A stretch of DNA of 14,733 bases from an uncultured Alphaproteobacteria bacterium (GTDB taxonomy: Bacteria; Pseudomonadota; Alphaproteobacteria; RF32; CAG-239): NCBI GenBank assembly GCA_944391365.1, contig CALXTH010000078.1, positions 1 to 14,733 on the forward strand. The letters are read 5' to 3'. The notes beneath the pieces were generated by a model. The model searched no databases. It was not told where the DNA came from and worked only from the letters and a program-made list of their open reading frames with translations. Each line of letters begins with the position of its first letter. Position 1 is the first letter of the stretch. Of the stretch, positions 1-6,953 are shown one piece after another. A program made the position numbers and the translations under genes.

Positions 1-398
1 GGGTTGGATAAATTATACCGGCGGTGCCAGTAGCCGCGCTTTTCCATACAGTTCCGATAATCAGACGGATCAATCGCCGAATCATCCCGCAGAGAGTTGA
101 CCACAATCGGCTGCGCGCCGGGGTAGGGAACATAAGACGCCCAAATCCCCTTGTCATTATGCCAGTCGGCACGAATATCCAGCTTAACCTCTTCTGAATA
201 AAACCATGATTTGAAATCGGGAATTAACGTAAAATATTCAGCCTTACGCAAACATTCGGAATGATCACGGGCAAACTTCTGAACCCCGGTATTTTCTTTC
301 TCCCAGTGAAAAATAACCTGCCCCCGTCCAGTAACCATCCAGGCGCAGGATGAAAGCAGAAAAGAAGATAAAAGAATGACCGCGGTTTTTTTGTTCAT
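1..398 (-). CDS. Small putative lipoprotein, C-terminus cut by window edge
   Basis: This reading frame opens with ATG at 398-396 and stays open to base 1, giving at least 132 residues, so its C-terminus lies outside the window. The N-terminus is a type II signal peptide: MNKK, a hydrophobic stretch, then the lipobox LLSSC with Cys18 as the predicted lipidated residue. Later residues include a HSECLRKAEYF stretch and a YRNCMEKRGYW stretch. A paired-cysteine pattern ending in CMxxRGY is common in small uncharacterised proteobacterial lipoproteins. The start lies 9 nt beyond the stop of the FzlA-like gene, and its Shine-Dalgarno (AGGA) overlaps that stop codon, so the two are probably translated from one transcript. 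The product is likely an envelope lipoprotein. I do not recognise a specific function. Confidence 0.75.
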   Translation of the reverse strand, partial: MNKKTAVILLSSFLLSSCAWMVTGRGQVIFHWEKENTGVQKFARDHSECLRKAEYFTLIPDFKSWFYSEEVKLDIRADWHNDKGIWASYVPYPGAQPIVVNSLRDDSAIDPSDYRNCMEKRGYWHRRYNLSN

Positions 399-407
399 TT
401 CTCTGTC

Positions 408-1073
408 CTAAAAGTCCAGATTGGCATAATGTTTTGCCGGCAGAATGCCCCGGATATTGTCTTTCAGAATATCTTTGAAACTTGGCCGGGATTTTATCTT
501 GGAGTACCAGATTTTGGCATTACGATAACTGTCCCAGGGAATATCCCCCAGATAATCAATAATTGACAAATGCGCTGCCGCCGTAATATCGGCCAAAGAA
601 AACTCGTCACCGGCCAGATAATTGCGCTGTTCGGCCAGCCAGTCCAGATATTCCAGATGAAAGGCAAGATTATTCAGACCGATTTTCAGGATTCTTGAGT
701 CCGGCGCCTCTCCGCTTGAAAATCTCCTGAAAATTTTTTCAGCCACAATATTGCGATAAACTTCCCGATAAAATTTCTCGTCAAACCATTCAACCAGCCG
801 CCGGACTTCTGCCCGCGCCCTCGGATCTTGGGGCAAAGTCTTGGCTTCAGGCGAGATCTCCTCCAAAAATTCGGAGATTGCATAATTTCCGGCAACAACA
901 TTTCCGTCAAAAACAAAAACCGGGAGGCTTCCCGCCGGATTAATTTTATAAAGATCCTGAGACAAATTCCATGGTTCTTCTTCTTTCAGAACAAAAAGCA
1001 TCTTCTTCTCGCTCATCAGAACCCTGATCTTGCGGGAAAACGGCGATACCGGATGATGAATCAAAAGAACCAT
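408..1073 (-). CDS. fzlA: Glutathione S-transferase-fold protein, FzlA-like
   Basis: This 221-residue protein has a glutathione S-transferase fold. An N-terminal thioredoxin-like half contains HHPVSPFSRKIRV and the cis-proline loop NPAGSLPVF. An all-alpha C-terminal half contains YLAGDEFSLADI. It ends in HYANLDF, close to the HYADLDF-type tail that, from memory, is typical of alphaproteobacterial FzlA. FzlA is the FtsZ-binding division protein of Caulobacter, where the extreme C-terminus is needed to promote constriction. The usual GST glutamate-serine pair is replaced here by Asn-Tyr (GNYAISEFL), which suggests a binding rather than a catalytic role. The start at 1073 is chosen because GGAGG sits 7 nt upstream. 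A longer frame back to 1130 would begin inside the promoter. The downstream neighbour is a lipoprotein gene 9 nt away. A generic GST is the alternative. Confidence 0.72.
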   Translation of the reverse strand: MVLLIHHPVSPFSRKIRVLMSEKKMLFVLKEEEPWNLSQDLYKINPAGSLPVFVFDGNVVAGNYAISEFLEEISPEAKTLPQDPRARAEVRRLVEWFDEKFYREVYRNIVAEKIFRRFSSGEAPDSRILKIGLNNLAFHLEYLDWLAEQRNYLAGDEFSLADITAAAHLSIIDYLGDIPWDSYRNAKIWYSKIKSRPSFKDILKDNIRGILPAKHYANLDF

Positions 1074-1101
1074 AAACAACCCTCCAAACAAACTATACCG
1101 G

Positions 1102-1130
1102 ATTTTAACAAACAGAGTGAATAAGGTCAA
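1102..1130 (-). promoter_or_regulatory. Sigma-70-type promoter for the FzlA-like gene
   Basis: On the minus strand TTGACC (1130-1125) and TAAAAT (1107-1102) are separated by exactly 17 bases. This is a near-consensus housekeeping promoter. Transcription would begin near 1095, leaving a leader of about 20 nt that carries the GGAGG ribosome site. It lies in the 78-nt gap between the solute-binding-like gene and the FzlA-like gene, so the latter can be transcribed separately. Confidence 0.7.
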
Positions 1131-1151
1131 GTTCTCGTCGGATAATTTTTT

Positions 1152-2000
1152 TTAATTGTTGATGAAATCAGGCGCCACAATACCGACACTCTGTTCCTCA
1201 ATCTTTTTGATATAGTCGCTGATGGCCTGTTCGGTTTTCTTCCGGGCTTCAGGGGTCGCCAGATAAACGCTCAACCCGTTATAAACCTGCTTCCGGTAGG
1301 GTGACATTTTTGAAATACCGATAAACAGCGGCATATTCCAGATGGCGTCTTTTGAAAAACGAACCTGATTGCGGAGCCCCATCTGTGCCAAAACCACCCG
1401 GGCATAATATTCCGAAGTGAAAATATAATCAATCTCCCGTCTGAAAAGCTTTTGATACAAAGTATAATCATCATCAACGGTTTCAACATTGAAAGTTTTG
1501 ATTTCTTTTGCGACAAAATCGCTCAGATGTTCTTTTGAGCTGATACCTCCTTTCAGCTTTTTCAAATCATCTTTGCTCTTAACCTCATTAATCCGGTCGG
1601 GCAGCATGGCAAGCACAATCGGATTGTTGACCAGCGCCGGATACACAATATCAAGCCCCTGATACATATTGGTTTCGTGATAAACCCCGGTAAGAATATC
1701 TATTTTGCCGCCCCTGACCATACGCACCAGCTCCTGATAAGGATAGTGAGTCGTATAATCTATAATAAAATTGGCAAACTTGGCATAATCGGCAATAACC
1801 GGCTGAAAAATATTGCTGTATGAATCCGGAAAAGACGGAACCCGCAAAACCCCGAAAGGCGGATAATCAACAAAACCGGTCGCCCTCAACTGTTTGACTT
1901 CCCGATTCCTTGTCGTATCAAATTCGACCTGAGCCTGGGCAGAATTTCCCAAAAACAGAAGAAAAGCCGCGCTGATAATGATTTTCGGCAAATTTAACAT
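1152..2000 (-). CDS. Periplasmic solute-binding protein, family 3-like
   Basis: The 282-residue product begins with a Sec signal peptide (MLNLPKIIISAAFLLFLG) with a probable cleavage site after NSAQA. The mature part looks like an extracellular solute-binding protein of family 3 (amino-acid or related ligands). A strand followed by DYPPFGV lies near residues 45-51, KIDILTGVYHE near 99-109 is the typical 'D(I/L)…G' core, and DYIFTSEYYARVVL is near 191-204. It would bind a small solute in the periplasm. No permease or ATPase gene is adjacent, so it may be an orphan binding protein or serve a sensor. The start is supported by GAGG 7 nt upstream. It is transcribed divergently from the FlaF gene, 92 nt away. 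The ligand cannot be told from sequence. Confidence 0.75.
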   Translation of the reverse strand: MLNLPKIIISAAFLLFLGNSAQAQVEFDTTRNREVKQLRATGFVDYPPFGVLRVPSFPDSYSNIFQPVIADYAKFANFIIDYTTHYPYQELVRMVRGGKIDILTGVYHETNMYQGLDIVYPALVNNPIVLAMLPDRINEVKSKDDLKKLKGGISSKEHLSDFVAKEIKTFNVETVDDDYTLYQKLFRREIDYIFTSEYYARVVLAQMGLRNQVRFSKDAIWNMPLFIGISKMSPYRKQVYNGLSVYLATPEARKKTEQAISDYIKKIEEQSVGIVAPDFINN

Positions 2001-2027
2001 GACAAACCTCAGAAATTTTTATATAAT
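1999..2027 (+). promoter_or_regulatory. Candidate promoter for FlaF
   Basis: ATGACA (1999-2004) and a perfect TATAAT (2022-2027) are spaced by 17 bases, upstream of the FlaF gene with a predicted leader of about 60 nt. The -35 box overlaps the start codon of the divergent solute-binding-like gene. The region is very AT-rich, so chance matches are likely. A weaker minus-strand pair (TTTATA, 18 bases, TATTAT at 2028-2023) could drive the divergent gene. Confidence 0.45.
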
Positions 2028-2092
2028 ATTAACTAAACTAAATTAATATAAAAAACGTTAATAAACTTTTATTATAGGAAAAATAGAAAGAA

Positions 2093-2482
2093 ATGGACTC
2101 GTCTCAAAAATACGCCAATGCGGAAATTTCCGGTATGACCGAAAGCGAACTCGAGAGCAGGGCTCTGATCCGTACCGCGTCGGCGCTGAATATGATTAAA
2201 GAACATTGGGAAGAGAAGAAATCTGAACTCCCTCAGGCGTTGGAGAAAAACCGCCGCCTCTGGACGATCATCGCCACGGCAATGGGCGAACCGGATTGTC
2301 CGCAGAGCAAAGAAATTAAAATCAATATTATTAACCTTTCAATATTTATATTCAAAAGAATCAATAATATTCTGGCCGACCCGACCCCAAAGCCGGAAAG
2401 CCTGAATATCCTGATTGATATTAATATGAATATTGCCCGCGGACTGGCAGAAAACAACGCCCCCGCCAACGCTCAGGGCTGA
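2093..2482 (+). CDS. flaF: Flagellar biosynthesis regulator FlaF
   Basis: The 129-residue protein matches the FlaF family. An N-terminal region ends in ESRALIRTASAL (residues 21-32). The signature ALEKNRRLWTI is at 49-59, an INLSIFIFK helix at 79-87, and LIDINMNIARGL at 107-118. In alphaproteobacteria FlaF works opposite FlbT in controlling flagellin synthesis and secretion. FlaF is normally next to flagellin and flbT genes, but here both neighbours are unrelated, so it is an orphan in this window. The ribosome site is weak (AGAAAG close to the ATG). The first methionine is kept because the residues after it fit the family N-terminus. A perfect terminator hairpin follows the stop. Confidence 0.87.
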   Translation: MDSSQKYANAEISGMTESELESRALIRTASALNMIKEHWEEKKSELPQALEKNRRLWTIIATAMGEPDCPQSKEIKINIINLSIFIFKRINNILADPTPKPESLNILIDINMNIARGLAENNAPANAQG

Positions 2483-2496
2483 TCTGAAAAGATAAT

Positions 2497-2533
2497 AAAG
2501 GAGCTCTTTATATTGCTAAAGAGCTCCTTTTTT
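2497..2533. terminator. Bidirectional rho-independent terminator between convergent genes
   Basis: A perfect 14-bp stem (2497-2510 pairing with 2517-2530, core AAAGGAGCTCTTTA) encloses the 6-nt loop TATTGC. It is followed by a T run on the plus strand. On the minus strand the stem is followed by TTTATTATC. It sits 14 nt after the FlaF stop and 10 nt beyond the stop of the converging 813-aa gene, so it probably ends both transcripts. Confidence 0.88.
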
Positions 2534-2542
2534 GATGTCTTA

Positions 2543-4984
2543 TTATGAGTTTACCGGTTTCCCCTCCTCAAATTCCAAGACAGGCCGGACACTTTGCTTT
2601 CTAAAATACCATCGTTCTGGTTCATAATCTTTTTGCCACGTCTGAGTACCACCATCACTTCTTAGAATCCATGCATAACCCGCACTGGCTTCTGTAGAAG
2701 ACCAGTAAGTTCCTGTTGTAAAATCACCACCACTATTATCAGCAAAACCCATAATAGAACCTCCTGCCGTTTTAAAGCCTGAATTTATCACATCAAAATT
2801 ATTAGGCATACTGGCCAAAACGCCAATTGCAGGCAGACACCAATTCTTTCCAGCAGGTGTCCCTTGAGGTCGATAATTATAGGCAGCCCAAACAGCTTCG
2901 TAGTCATTAGGATTACCTATTTTAATTAATTTTTCTGTATTCTCGCAACTGTTCCAATCTGTAGCGGTGCCAAAATTTTCGAGTTCACGGTTATCCTCAA
3001 GTCTCGTTGACCAAGGTGTCCTTGCAGCAATATTATCGTGAGACATAATAATTCCGCTACCGTCCCCCTTGACATAAATAACAACACCAAGTAATGTTTT
3101 ATTACTTAATTTTTTTTCAGAACATGTTCCGTCACTGTAATATAACCATCCTAGCTGACAAATATCCTTTTTACTGCTTTCGCAAACACGGCCATTCCAG
3201 GTCCATCCCTCAGCGCAACTGCATTTCTGATATTTGCCAAAGCAGTGTTCTCCGATACCTCCTAAATATCCTGTGCCGATACAAGTATTTATATAAGAAC
3301 TGTTACACTTGGAACCAAAATACAATACAGGACGAAAAGTTCCCAAAGCCGAACGACTATCAATACCAAAACCACCGTTAGAAGCCTGAAATCTTAATGT
3401 TATATATCTTTTTTCGTCTCCATAAGCATTAGAAGAAGATGACAAGGTAGAAGAAGGAATTTCTTCATCCCTGGCAATTTCGGCATCTGTTCCCAAGGAA
3501 CGACTAAGTGCACTATTTATACTATTATAATTTTGATCCAAACTATATAATAACCCGGCAGACGGTAAACACCACTCTCTATCTATAAGCATACCAGATG
3601 GATTATAATTAAAAGCATCCCACGCTATAGAATAAACCGAACTGTCAAAGGTATTTCTAATAATATTTGTATTCTGACAAAAATCAAAATCTTTTGCAGC
3701 TGTAAACTCTGAAGTATATTTATGCAAGCCAGAAACATCTAGATTAGGAGAAGCGCCAGTAAGTTTTTTAAGTGACATAACAGCTCCGCCTCCGGATGGA
3801 GAAACATAAATAACGAACCCTAAAACGTAATCACAATCAGAACGTTGCTTAGTGCATATTTCTTGAGGCTCATATATCCCTTGTTTTAGAACTAAACGAT
3901 GGCAGTATAAATCTCCAACATTGCAGCTCATAACACATTCCCCGTTGTTCCAGGTATATCCGTCGGCACAGGTGCAGGACTGATACTTTCCGCCGCAGCC
4001 GTCGCCGCTTCCGCCGGTCATGTTTTCCCCGCTGCAGGTATATTGAAAACTTGTGTCACATTTCACGCAACCGCCGCTCTCGCTCCATTGATAATCTTTT
4101 GCACAGCTGCATTTTTGATATTTGTTGTCGCAGCTTTCTCCTTCGCCTTTATCATACCCCGTCCCGGAACAGGAATATTTAAAGCTCGTCGCACAAACAC
4201 ATTCTTTTGTCGTGTCGCTCCACTCATAATTCAGCGGACATTTACATTCTTTATAATAGGGTTCGCCCGTCTCCGGATCCGTACAAACCCCGCTGCTGCT
4301 CACCCCGTCGTTTTCGCCGCAGTCAACATAAGTTCCGCCGCTGCTTCCCGGAATCCCGACATCACATTGCAGTTTATAATGTGTCTTGCCGTCACAATCG
4401 GTACAGCTTTCTTTTGCCTCATATCCGTCTTTGATTTCATCATACGGAAAATCCGTGCACAACCTGCAGCAAGAGGCATATAATCCGTCGCAGGCTTCCC
4501 CGACTCCCTGTTCATCAGGTGCGGTGCAGGTCTCGGTATTTTCAACCGGACAGGCCTTAACGCAGCCGGTATGCCAGTCCGGATCATACGGACAGTCCAA
4601 ACCGGGCTTAAAACCCTCCTGACACACTTCATCTGTATATCCCTCCAGCCGGCAGCGTTCCGGCCCGTCCGGCTCAATCGGTCCCGGCCCGCTGGAGCTC
4701 GGTTCATCTCTTCCGGCACCGGCTCCGGAACATTCTCCCGCATCGGTAATAAAACACACGGACGCAAGTTTTGTTGGTGATGATTGAGGTGACGATTCGG
4801 AAAAGATTGACGAGTGTGTATAGAGATGTATATCGGAAAAAGAAAAACTCTTTCCAGACAAAAATCTTTCCGAACCGCCATAAGTTGAAAAATCAAAAGA
4901 AAGCGTCGCCGCTGAAATATCCTGCGCGGCCAATAAGGATACGCAGGAAGAAGATACCAGAAGTATCTTTTTGAACTTCATCAT
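2543..4984 (-). CDS. Secreted cysteine-rich modular protein with two DUF1566-like domains
   Basis: This 813-residue exported protein has a Sec signal peptide (roughly residues 1-26, ending near ISAA) and about 49 cysteines. A low-complexity spacer leads to LASVCFITDAGEC (73-85), a motif shared with the protein at 9633-11393. A degenerate 'CPYD…GVGEACDGLYASC' unit follows at 111-172. EGF-like-looking units of the form C-SGTGY-…-KYQKCSCA-…-W…C lie at about 270-309, 315-354 and 566-604. Two homologous domains of about 170-200 residues lie at about 386-556 and 632-805. Each has (G)(F/V)VIYV, a W(D/A)A(F/Y)NY block, a WCLP block and a terminal RPVL(Y/E)F. The second also has YWSSTE (760-765), as in DUF1566/FimH-like proteins of gut bacteria. 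A surface or matrix role is likely but the function is unknown. The first ATG of an ATG-ATG pair is favoured by AGGTG 7 nt upstream. Confidence 0.82.
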   Translation of the reverse strand: MMKFKKILLVSSSCVSLLAAQDISAATLSFDFSTYGGSERFLSGKSFSFSDIHLYTHSSIFSESSPQSSPTKLASVCFITDAGECSGAGAGRDEPSSSGPGPIEPDGPERCRLEGYTDEVCQEGFKPGLDCPYDPDWHTGCVKACPVENTETCTAPDEQGVGEACDGLYASCCRLCTDFPYDEIKDGYEAKESCTDCDGKTHYKLQCDVGIPGSSGGTYVDCGENDGVSSSGVCTDPETGEPYYKECKCPLNYEWSDTTKECVCATSFKYSCSGTGYDKGEGESCDNKYQKCSCAKDYQWSESGGCVKCDTSFQYTCSGENMTGGSGDGCGGKYQSCTCADGYTWNNGECVMSCNVGDLYCHRLVLKQGIYEPQEICTKQRSDCDYVLGFVIYVSPSGGGAVMSLKKLTGASPNLDVSGLHKYTSEFTAAKDFDFCQNTNIIRNTFDSSVYSIAWDAFNYNPSGMLIDREWCLPSAGLLYSLDQNYNSINSALSRSLGTDAEIARDEEIPSSTLSSSSNAYGDEKRYITLRFQASNGGFGIDSRSALGTFRPVLYFGSKCNSSYINTCIGTGYLGGIGEHCFGKYQKCSCAEGWTWNGRVCESSKKDICQLGWLYYSDGTCSEKKLSNKTLLGVVIYVKGDGSGIIMSHDNIAARTPWSTRLEDNRELENFGTATDWNSCENTEKLIKIGNPNDYEAVWAAYNYRPQGTPAGKNWCLPAIGVLASMPNNFDVINSGFKTAGGSIMGFADNSGGDFTTGTYWSSTEASAGYAWILRSDGGTQTWQKDYEPERWYFRKQSVRPVLEFEEGKPVNS

Positions 4985-5006
4985 AATAACACCTATCTAT
5001 CTACAT

Positions 5007-5015
5007 TTATCCACA
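5007..5015 (+). other. Perfect DnaA-box match (TTATCCACA)
   Basis: The 9-mer TTATCCACA matches the DnaA-box consensus exactly. It lies in the 270-nt divergent gap, at or just after the predicted transcription start of the 813-aa gene. Only one box is seen and no origin-like cluster surrounds it, so it is more likely a single regulatory site, or chance, than an origin. Confidence 0.4.
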
Positions 5016-5022
5016 CACAGTT

Positions 5023-5051
5023 ATCATAACATAAAAAATATATTCACGCAA
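5023..5051 (-). promoter_or_regulatory. Candidate promoter for the 813-aa cysteine-rich gene
   Basis: On the minus strand TTGCGT (5051-5046) and TATGAT (5028-5023) are separated by 17 bases. The -10 box carries an extended TG motif (TGTTATGAT). The predicted leader is about 32 nt and contains the AGGTG ribosome site and the DnaA-box-like 9-mer. The rest of the 4985-5254 gap is AT-rich with no convincing gene. Confidence 0.5.
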
Positions 5052-5187
5052 TAAGATTTTAATCAGAAGACGAAATTTTGAAGAAAAAAGCGTCGAATAA
5101 CCGAAAAAGCTCAATAAAAACCTTAATTTTAAAAGAATTTCCGGTAAAATTTTTTGTTTTTTGCAATAATCCGAAAAGTTTTGTGTG

Positions 5188-5216
5188 TTTACAGCCGTGC
5201 CGGATGCTGCTAATGT
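5188..5216 (+). promoter_or_regulatory. Weak candidate promoter for lpxA
   Basis: TTTACA (5188-5193) is followed 17 bases later by TAATGT (5211-5216), preceded by TG as in extended -10 elements. The -10 match is poor. It is listed because it is the best pair upstream of the lpx cluster and lies 39 nt before the lpxA start. Confidence 0.28.
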
Positions 5217-5254
5217 CAAACCAACAGATAATGATAATGAAAAGGATTTGAAAT

Positions 5255-6052
5255 ATGACAAACATTCATCCCTCGGCGGTTGTTGAAAACGGCGCTAAAA
5301 TTGCCGCTAGCGCCAAAATCGGCCCGTTCTGTTATATTAGTTCGGAAGCCGAAATCGGCGAAAATGTCAACCTGATTGCCCGGGTCAGCATCTTGGGAAA
5401 AACCTCTGTCGGCGAGGGAACCGTTGTTTTTCCCGGAGCCTGCCTCGGCGGCGGTCCTCAGGATCATGGCAACGAGTTTCAGCCTCAGGCCAGACTGATT
5501 ATCGGCAAACGCAATGTCATCAGGGAAAATGTCACCATGCACGCCGGAACCCCGAAAGAACACTTTACCACAGTGGTCGGCGACGACGGAATGTTTATGG
5601 TTAATTCTCATGTCGCACATGATTGTGTTGTTGGCAATAATGTCATTATGACCAACAATGCGGTTATCGGCGGTCATGTCCATTTGGGCGATGGCGTTAT
5701 TTTGGGCGGAAATTCGGCAGTTCACCAGTTCTGTCATATCGGTCGCAAAGCCATGATCGGCGGTCTGAGCGGCGTCGAGCGAGATGTTATTCCGTTCGGT
5801 ATCGTCACCGGAGACCGCGGCCGTCTGCGCGGACTGAATGTCGTTGGACTAAAACGAAGCGGAATTGATGAACATACGGTCAAAGCCGTCAGCCATGCTT
5901 TTATGTATATTTTCAAAGGCAAAGAAGACACTTTTGACGTAAGAGTTGAAAAAGCCAAAACCAAATATGCCGATAACGAAATGGTCATGGAACAGCTGCG
6001 CTTTATTGAAGAGTCGCTTCACGGCCGCCGCAAAATTATGACCGCGGAATAA
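5255..6052 (+). CDS. lpxA: UDP-N-acetylglucosamine 3-O-acyltransferase LpxA
   Basis: LpxA transfers a 3-hydroxyacyl chain from acyl carrier protein to UDP-GlcNAc, the first step of lipid A synthesis, in the cytoplasm. The 265-residue protein is a typical full-length left-handed beta-helix trimer subunit: hexapeptide repeats run from about residue 5 to 185, followed by an alpha-helical C-terminus. The catalytic histidine lies in SHVAHDC (His122, equivalent to His125 of E. coli). The family blocks GGNSAVHQFCHIG and GGLSGVERDVIP are present, as is LNVVGLKR. The start is supported by AAAGGA 8 nt upstream. In many proteobacteria lpxA follows lpxD and fabZ. Here it begins the cluster, with a divergent unrelated gene upstream. 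It is followed by a terminator-like hairpin before lpxI. Confidence 0.96.
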   Translation: MTNIHPSAVVENGAKIAASAKIGPFCYISSEAEIGENVNLIARVSILGKTSVGEGTVVFPGACLGGGPQDHGNEFQPQARLIIGKRNVIRENVTMHAGTPKEHFTTVVGDDGMFMVNSHVAHDCVVGNNVIMTNNAVIGGHVHLGDGVILGGNSAVHQFCHIGRKAMIGGLSGVERDVIPFGIVTGDRGRLRGLNVVGLKRSGIDEHTVKAVSHAFMYIFKGKEDTFDVRVEKAKTKYADNEMVMEQLRFIEESLHGRRKIMTAE

Positions 6053-6070
6053 ATCGTTAAGAAAAAATAT

Positions 6071-6110
6071 AGGAAGTTATTGTATAAAAAAACAATAACT
6101 TCCTGTTTTT
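6071..6110 (+). terminator. Terminator-like hairpin between lpxA and lpxI
   Basis: A perfect 13-bp stem (6071-6083 pairing with 6092-6104, AGGAAGTTATTGT) with an 8-nt A-rich loop is followed by GTTTTT. It has the form of an intrinsic terminator but lies inside the 73-nt gap of an apparent operon. No clear promoter follows before lpxI, so partial read-through (attenuation) or a 3'-end stabiliser is likely. Confidence 0.72.
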
Positions 6111-6125
6111 ATAAAAAGGATAAAT

Positions 6126-6953
6126 ATGGCTAAAAAATTAGGGATTATCGCAGGCGGCGGCAGCATTCCCCGGCGTTTGATTGAACATTGCAAAACGCTC
6201 GGGCGGGACTATTTTGTGCTGGCAATAGAGGGCAATGCCGATAAAAATCTGATAGATGACACGGTCCCCCACATGTGGATGCGTTTGGGGCAGGCCGGCA
6301 GCGGGTTCAAAAAATTCAAAGAAGAAAAAGTTGATGAAGTCGTCATGATCGGCACAATCAAACGCCCCGGCATTCATGATCTGGTGCCTGATTTGCGGAC
6401 AACGGCGTTCTTTGCCAAAATCGGCATGAAAGCGCTGGGCGATGACGGAATATTGCGCGCCGTCATCAAAGAAATCGAAAATGAAGGAATGAGCGTCCGC
6501 GGCATCCATGAAGTCATGCCTGAAATTCTGGTCAGGGAAGGGGTCCTGGGCAAGCATAAGCCGGACAAACAGGCCATGGCAGACATCCGCCGCGGCATTG
6601 AGGTTGCCCGGACGCTTGGTGAATTGGATGTTGGTCAGTCGGTCATCGTCCAGCAGGGACTTGTGCTCGGCATGGAGGGAATTGAAGGAACCGATGAGCT
6701 GATTCGCCGCTGTGGTGAATACCGGCGAAAAGGAGCCGGCGGCGTGCTGGTCAAACTCCGCAAGCCCCAGCAGGATATGCGCATAGACCTGCCCACCATC
6801 GGCACCCGTTCGGTTCTTCGTGCCAAAGAAAGCGGTCTGCGGGGCATTGCCGTTCATGCCGGCAACGGATTGATTGTTGATGAAGCGGAAATGATTAAAA
6901 CCGCAGATAAAGAAGGACTTTTCATCATAGGAGTAAACCCCGGTGAGTTTTGA
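6126..6953 (+). CDS. lpxI: UDP-2,3-diacylglucosamine pyrophosphatase LpxI
   Basis: LpxI (formerly DUF1009) hydrolyses UDP-2,3-diacylglucosamine to lipid X and UMP. It replaces LpxH in alphaproteobacteria and some other groups. The 275-residue length is typical. The N-terminal domain opens with KLGIIAGGGSIPRRL, a glycine-rich nucleotide-binding loop, and the MIGTIKRPG block follows near 74-82. The C-terminal domain contains EGTDELIRRCG, GGVLVKLRKPQQDMRIDLPTIG and AVHAGNGLIVD. Asp221 in the DLPTIG motif probably corresponds to the catalytic aspartate shown in Caulobacter LpxI (Asp225). The start follows AAGGA with good spacing. Its last 11 nt overlap the start of lpxB, the usual partner that uses the LpxI product. 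Confidence 0.96.
   Translation: MAKKLGIIAGGGSIPRRLIEHCKTLGRDYFVLAIEGNADKNLIDDTVPHMWMRLGQAGSGFKKFKEEKVDEVVMIGTIKRPGIHDLVPDLRTTAFFAKIGMKALGDDGILRAVIKEIENEGMSVRGIHEVMPEILVREGVLGKHKPDKQAMADIRRGIEVARTLGELDVGQSVIVQQGLVLGMEGIEGTDELIRRCGEYRRKGAGGVLVKLRKPQQDMRIDLPTIGTRSVLRAKESGLRGIAVHAGNGLIVDEAEMIKTADKEGLFIIGVNPGEF

Noticed and set aside
4043..4483. Plus-strand hydrophobic frame of 146 codons opposite the cysteine-rich region of the 813-aa gene
   Set aside because: The hydrophobic look arises from the complement of Cys/Gly/Asp-rich codons. No start context or family match is seen.
5007..5015. Replication origin
   Set aside because: Only one DnaA box is visible, with no further boxes and no dnaA, parAB or other origin-associated genes in the window.
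5007..5261. Minus-strand frame of 84 codons with a signal-peptide-like N-terminus in the gap upstream of lpxA
   Set aside because: It needs a TTG start inside the lpxA coding region, covers the promoter of the 813-aa gene, and its latter half is low-complexity AT-rich sequence with no family features.
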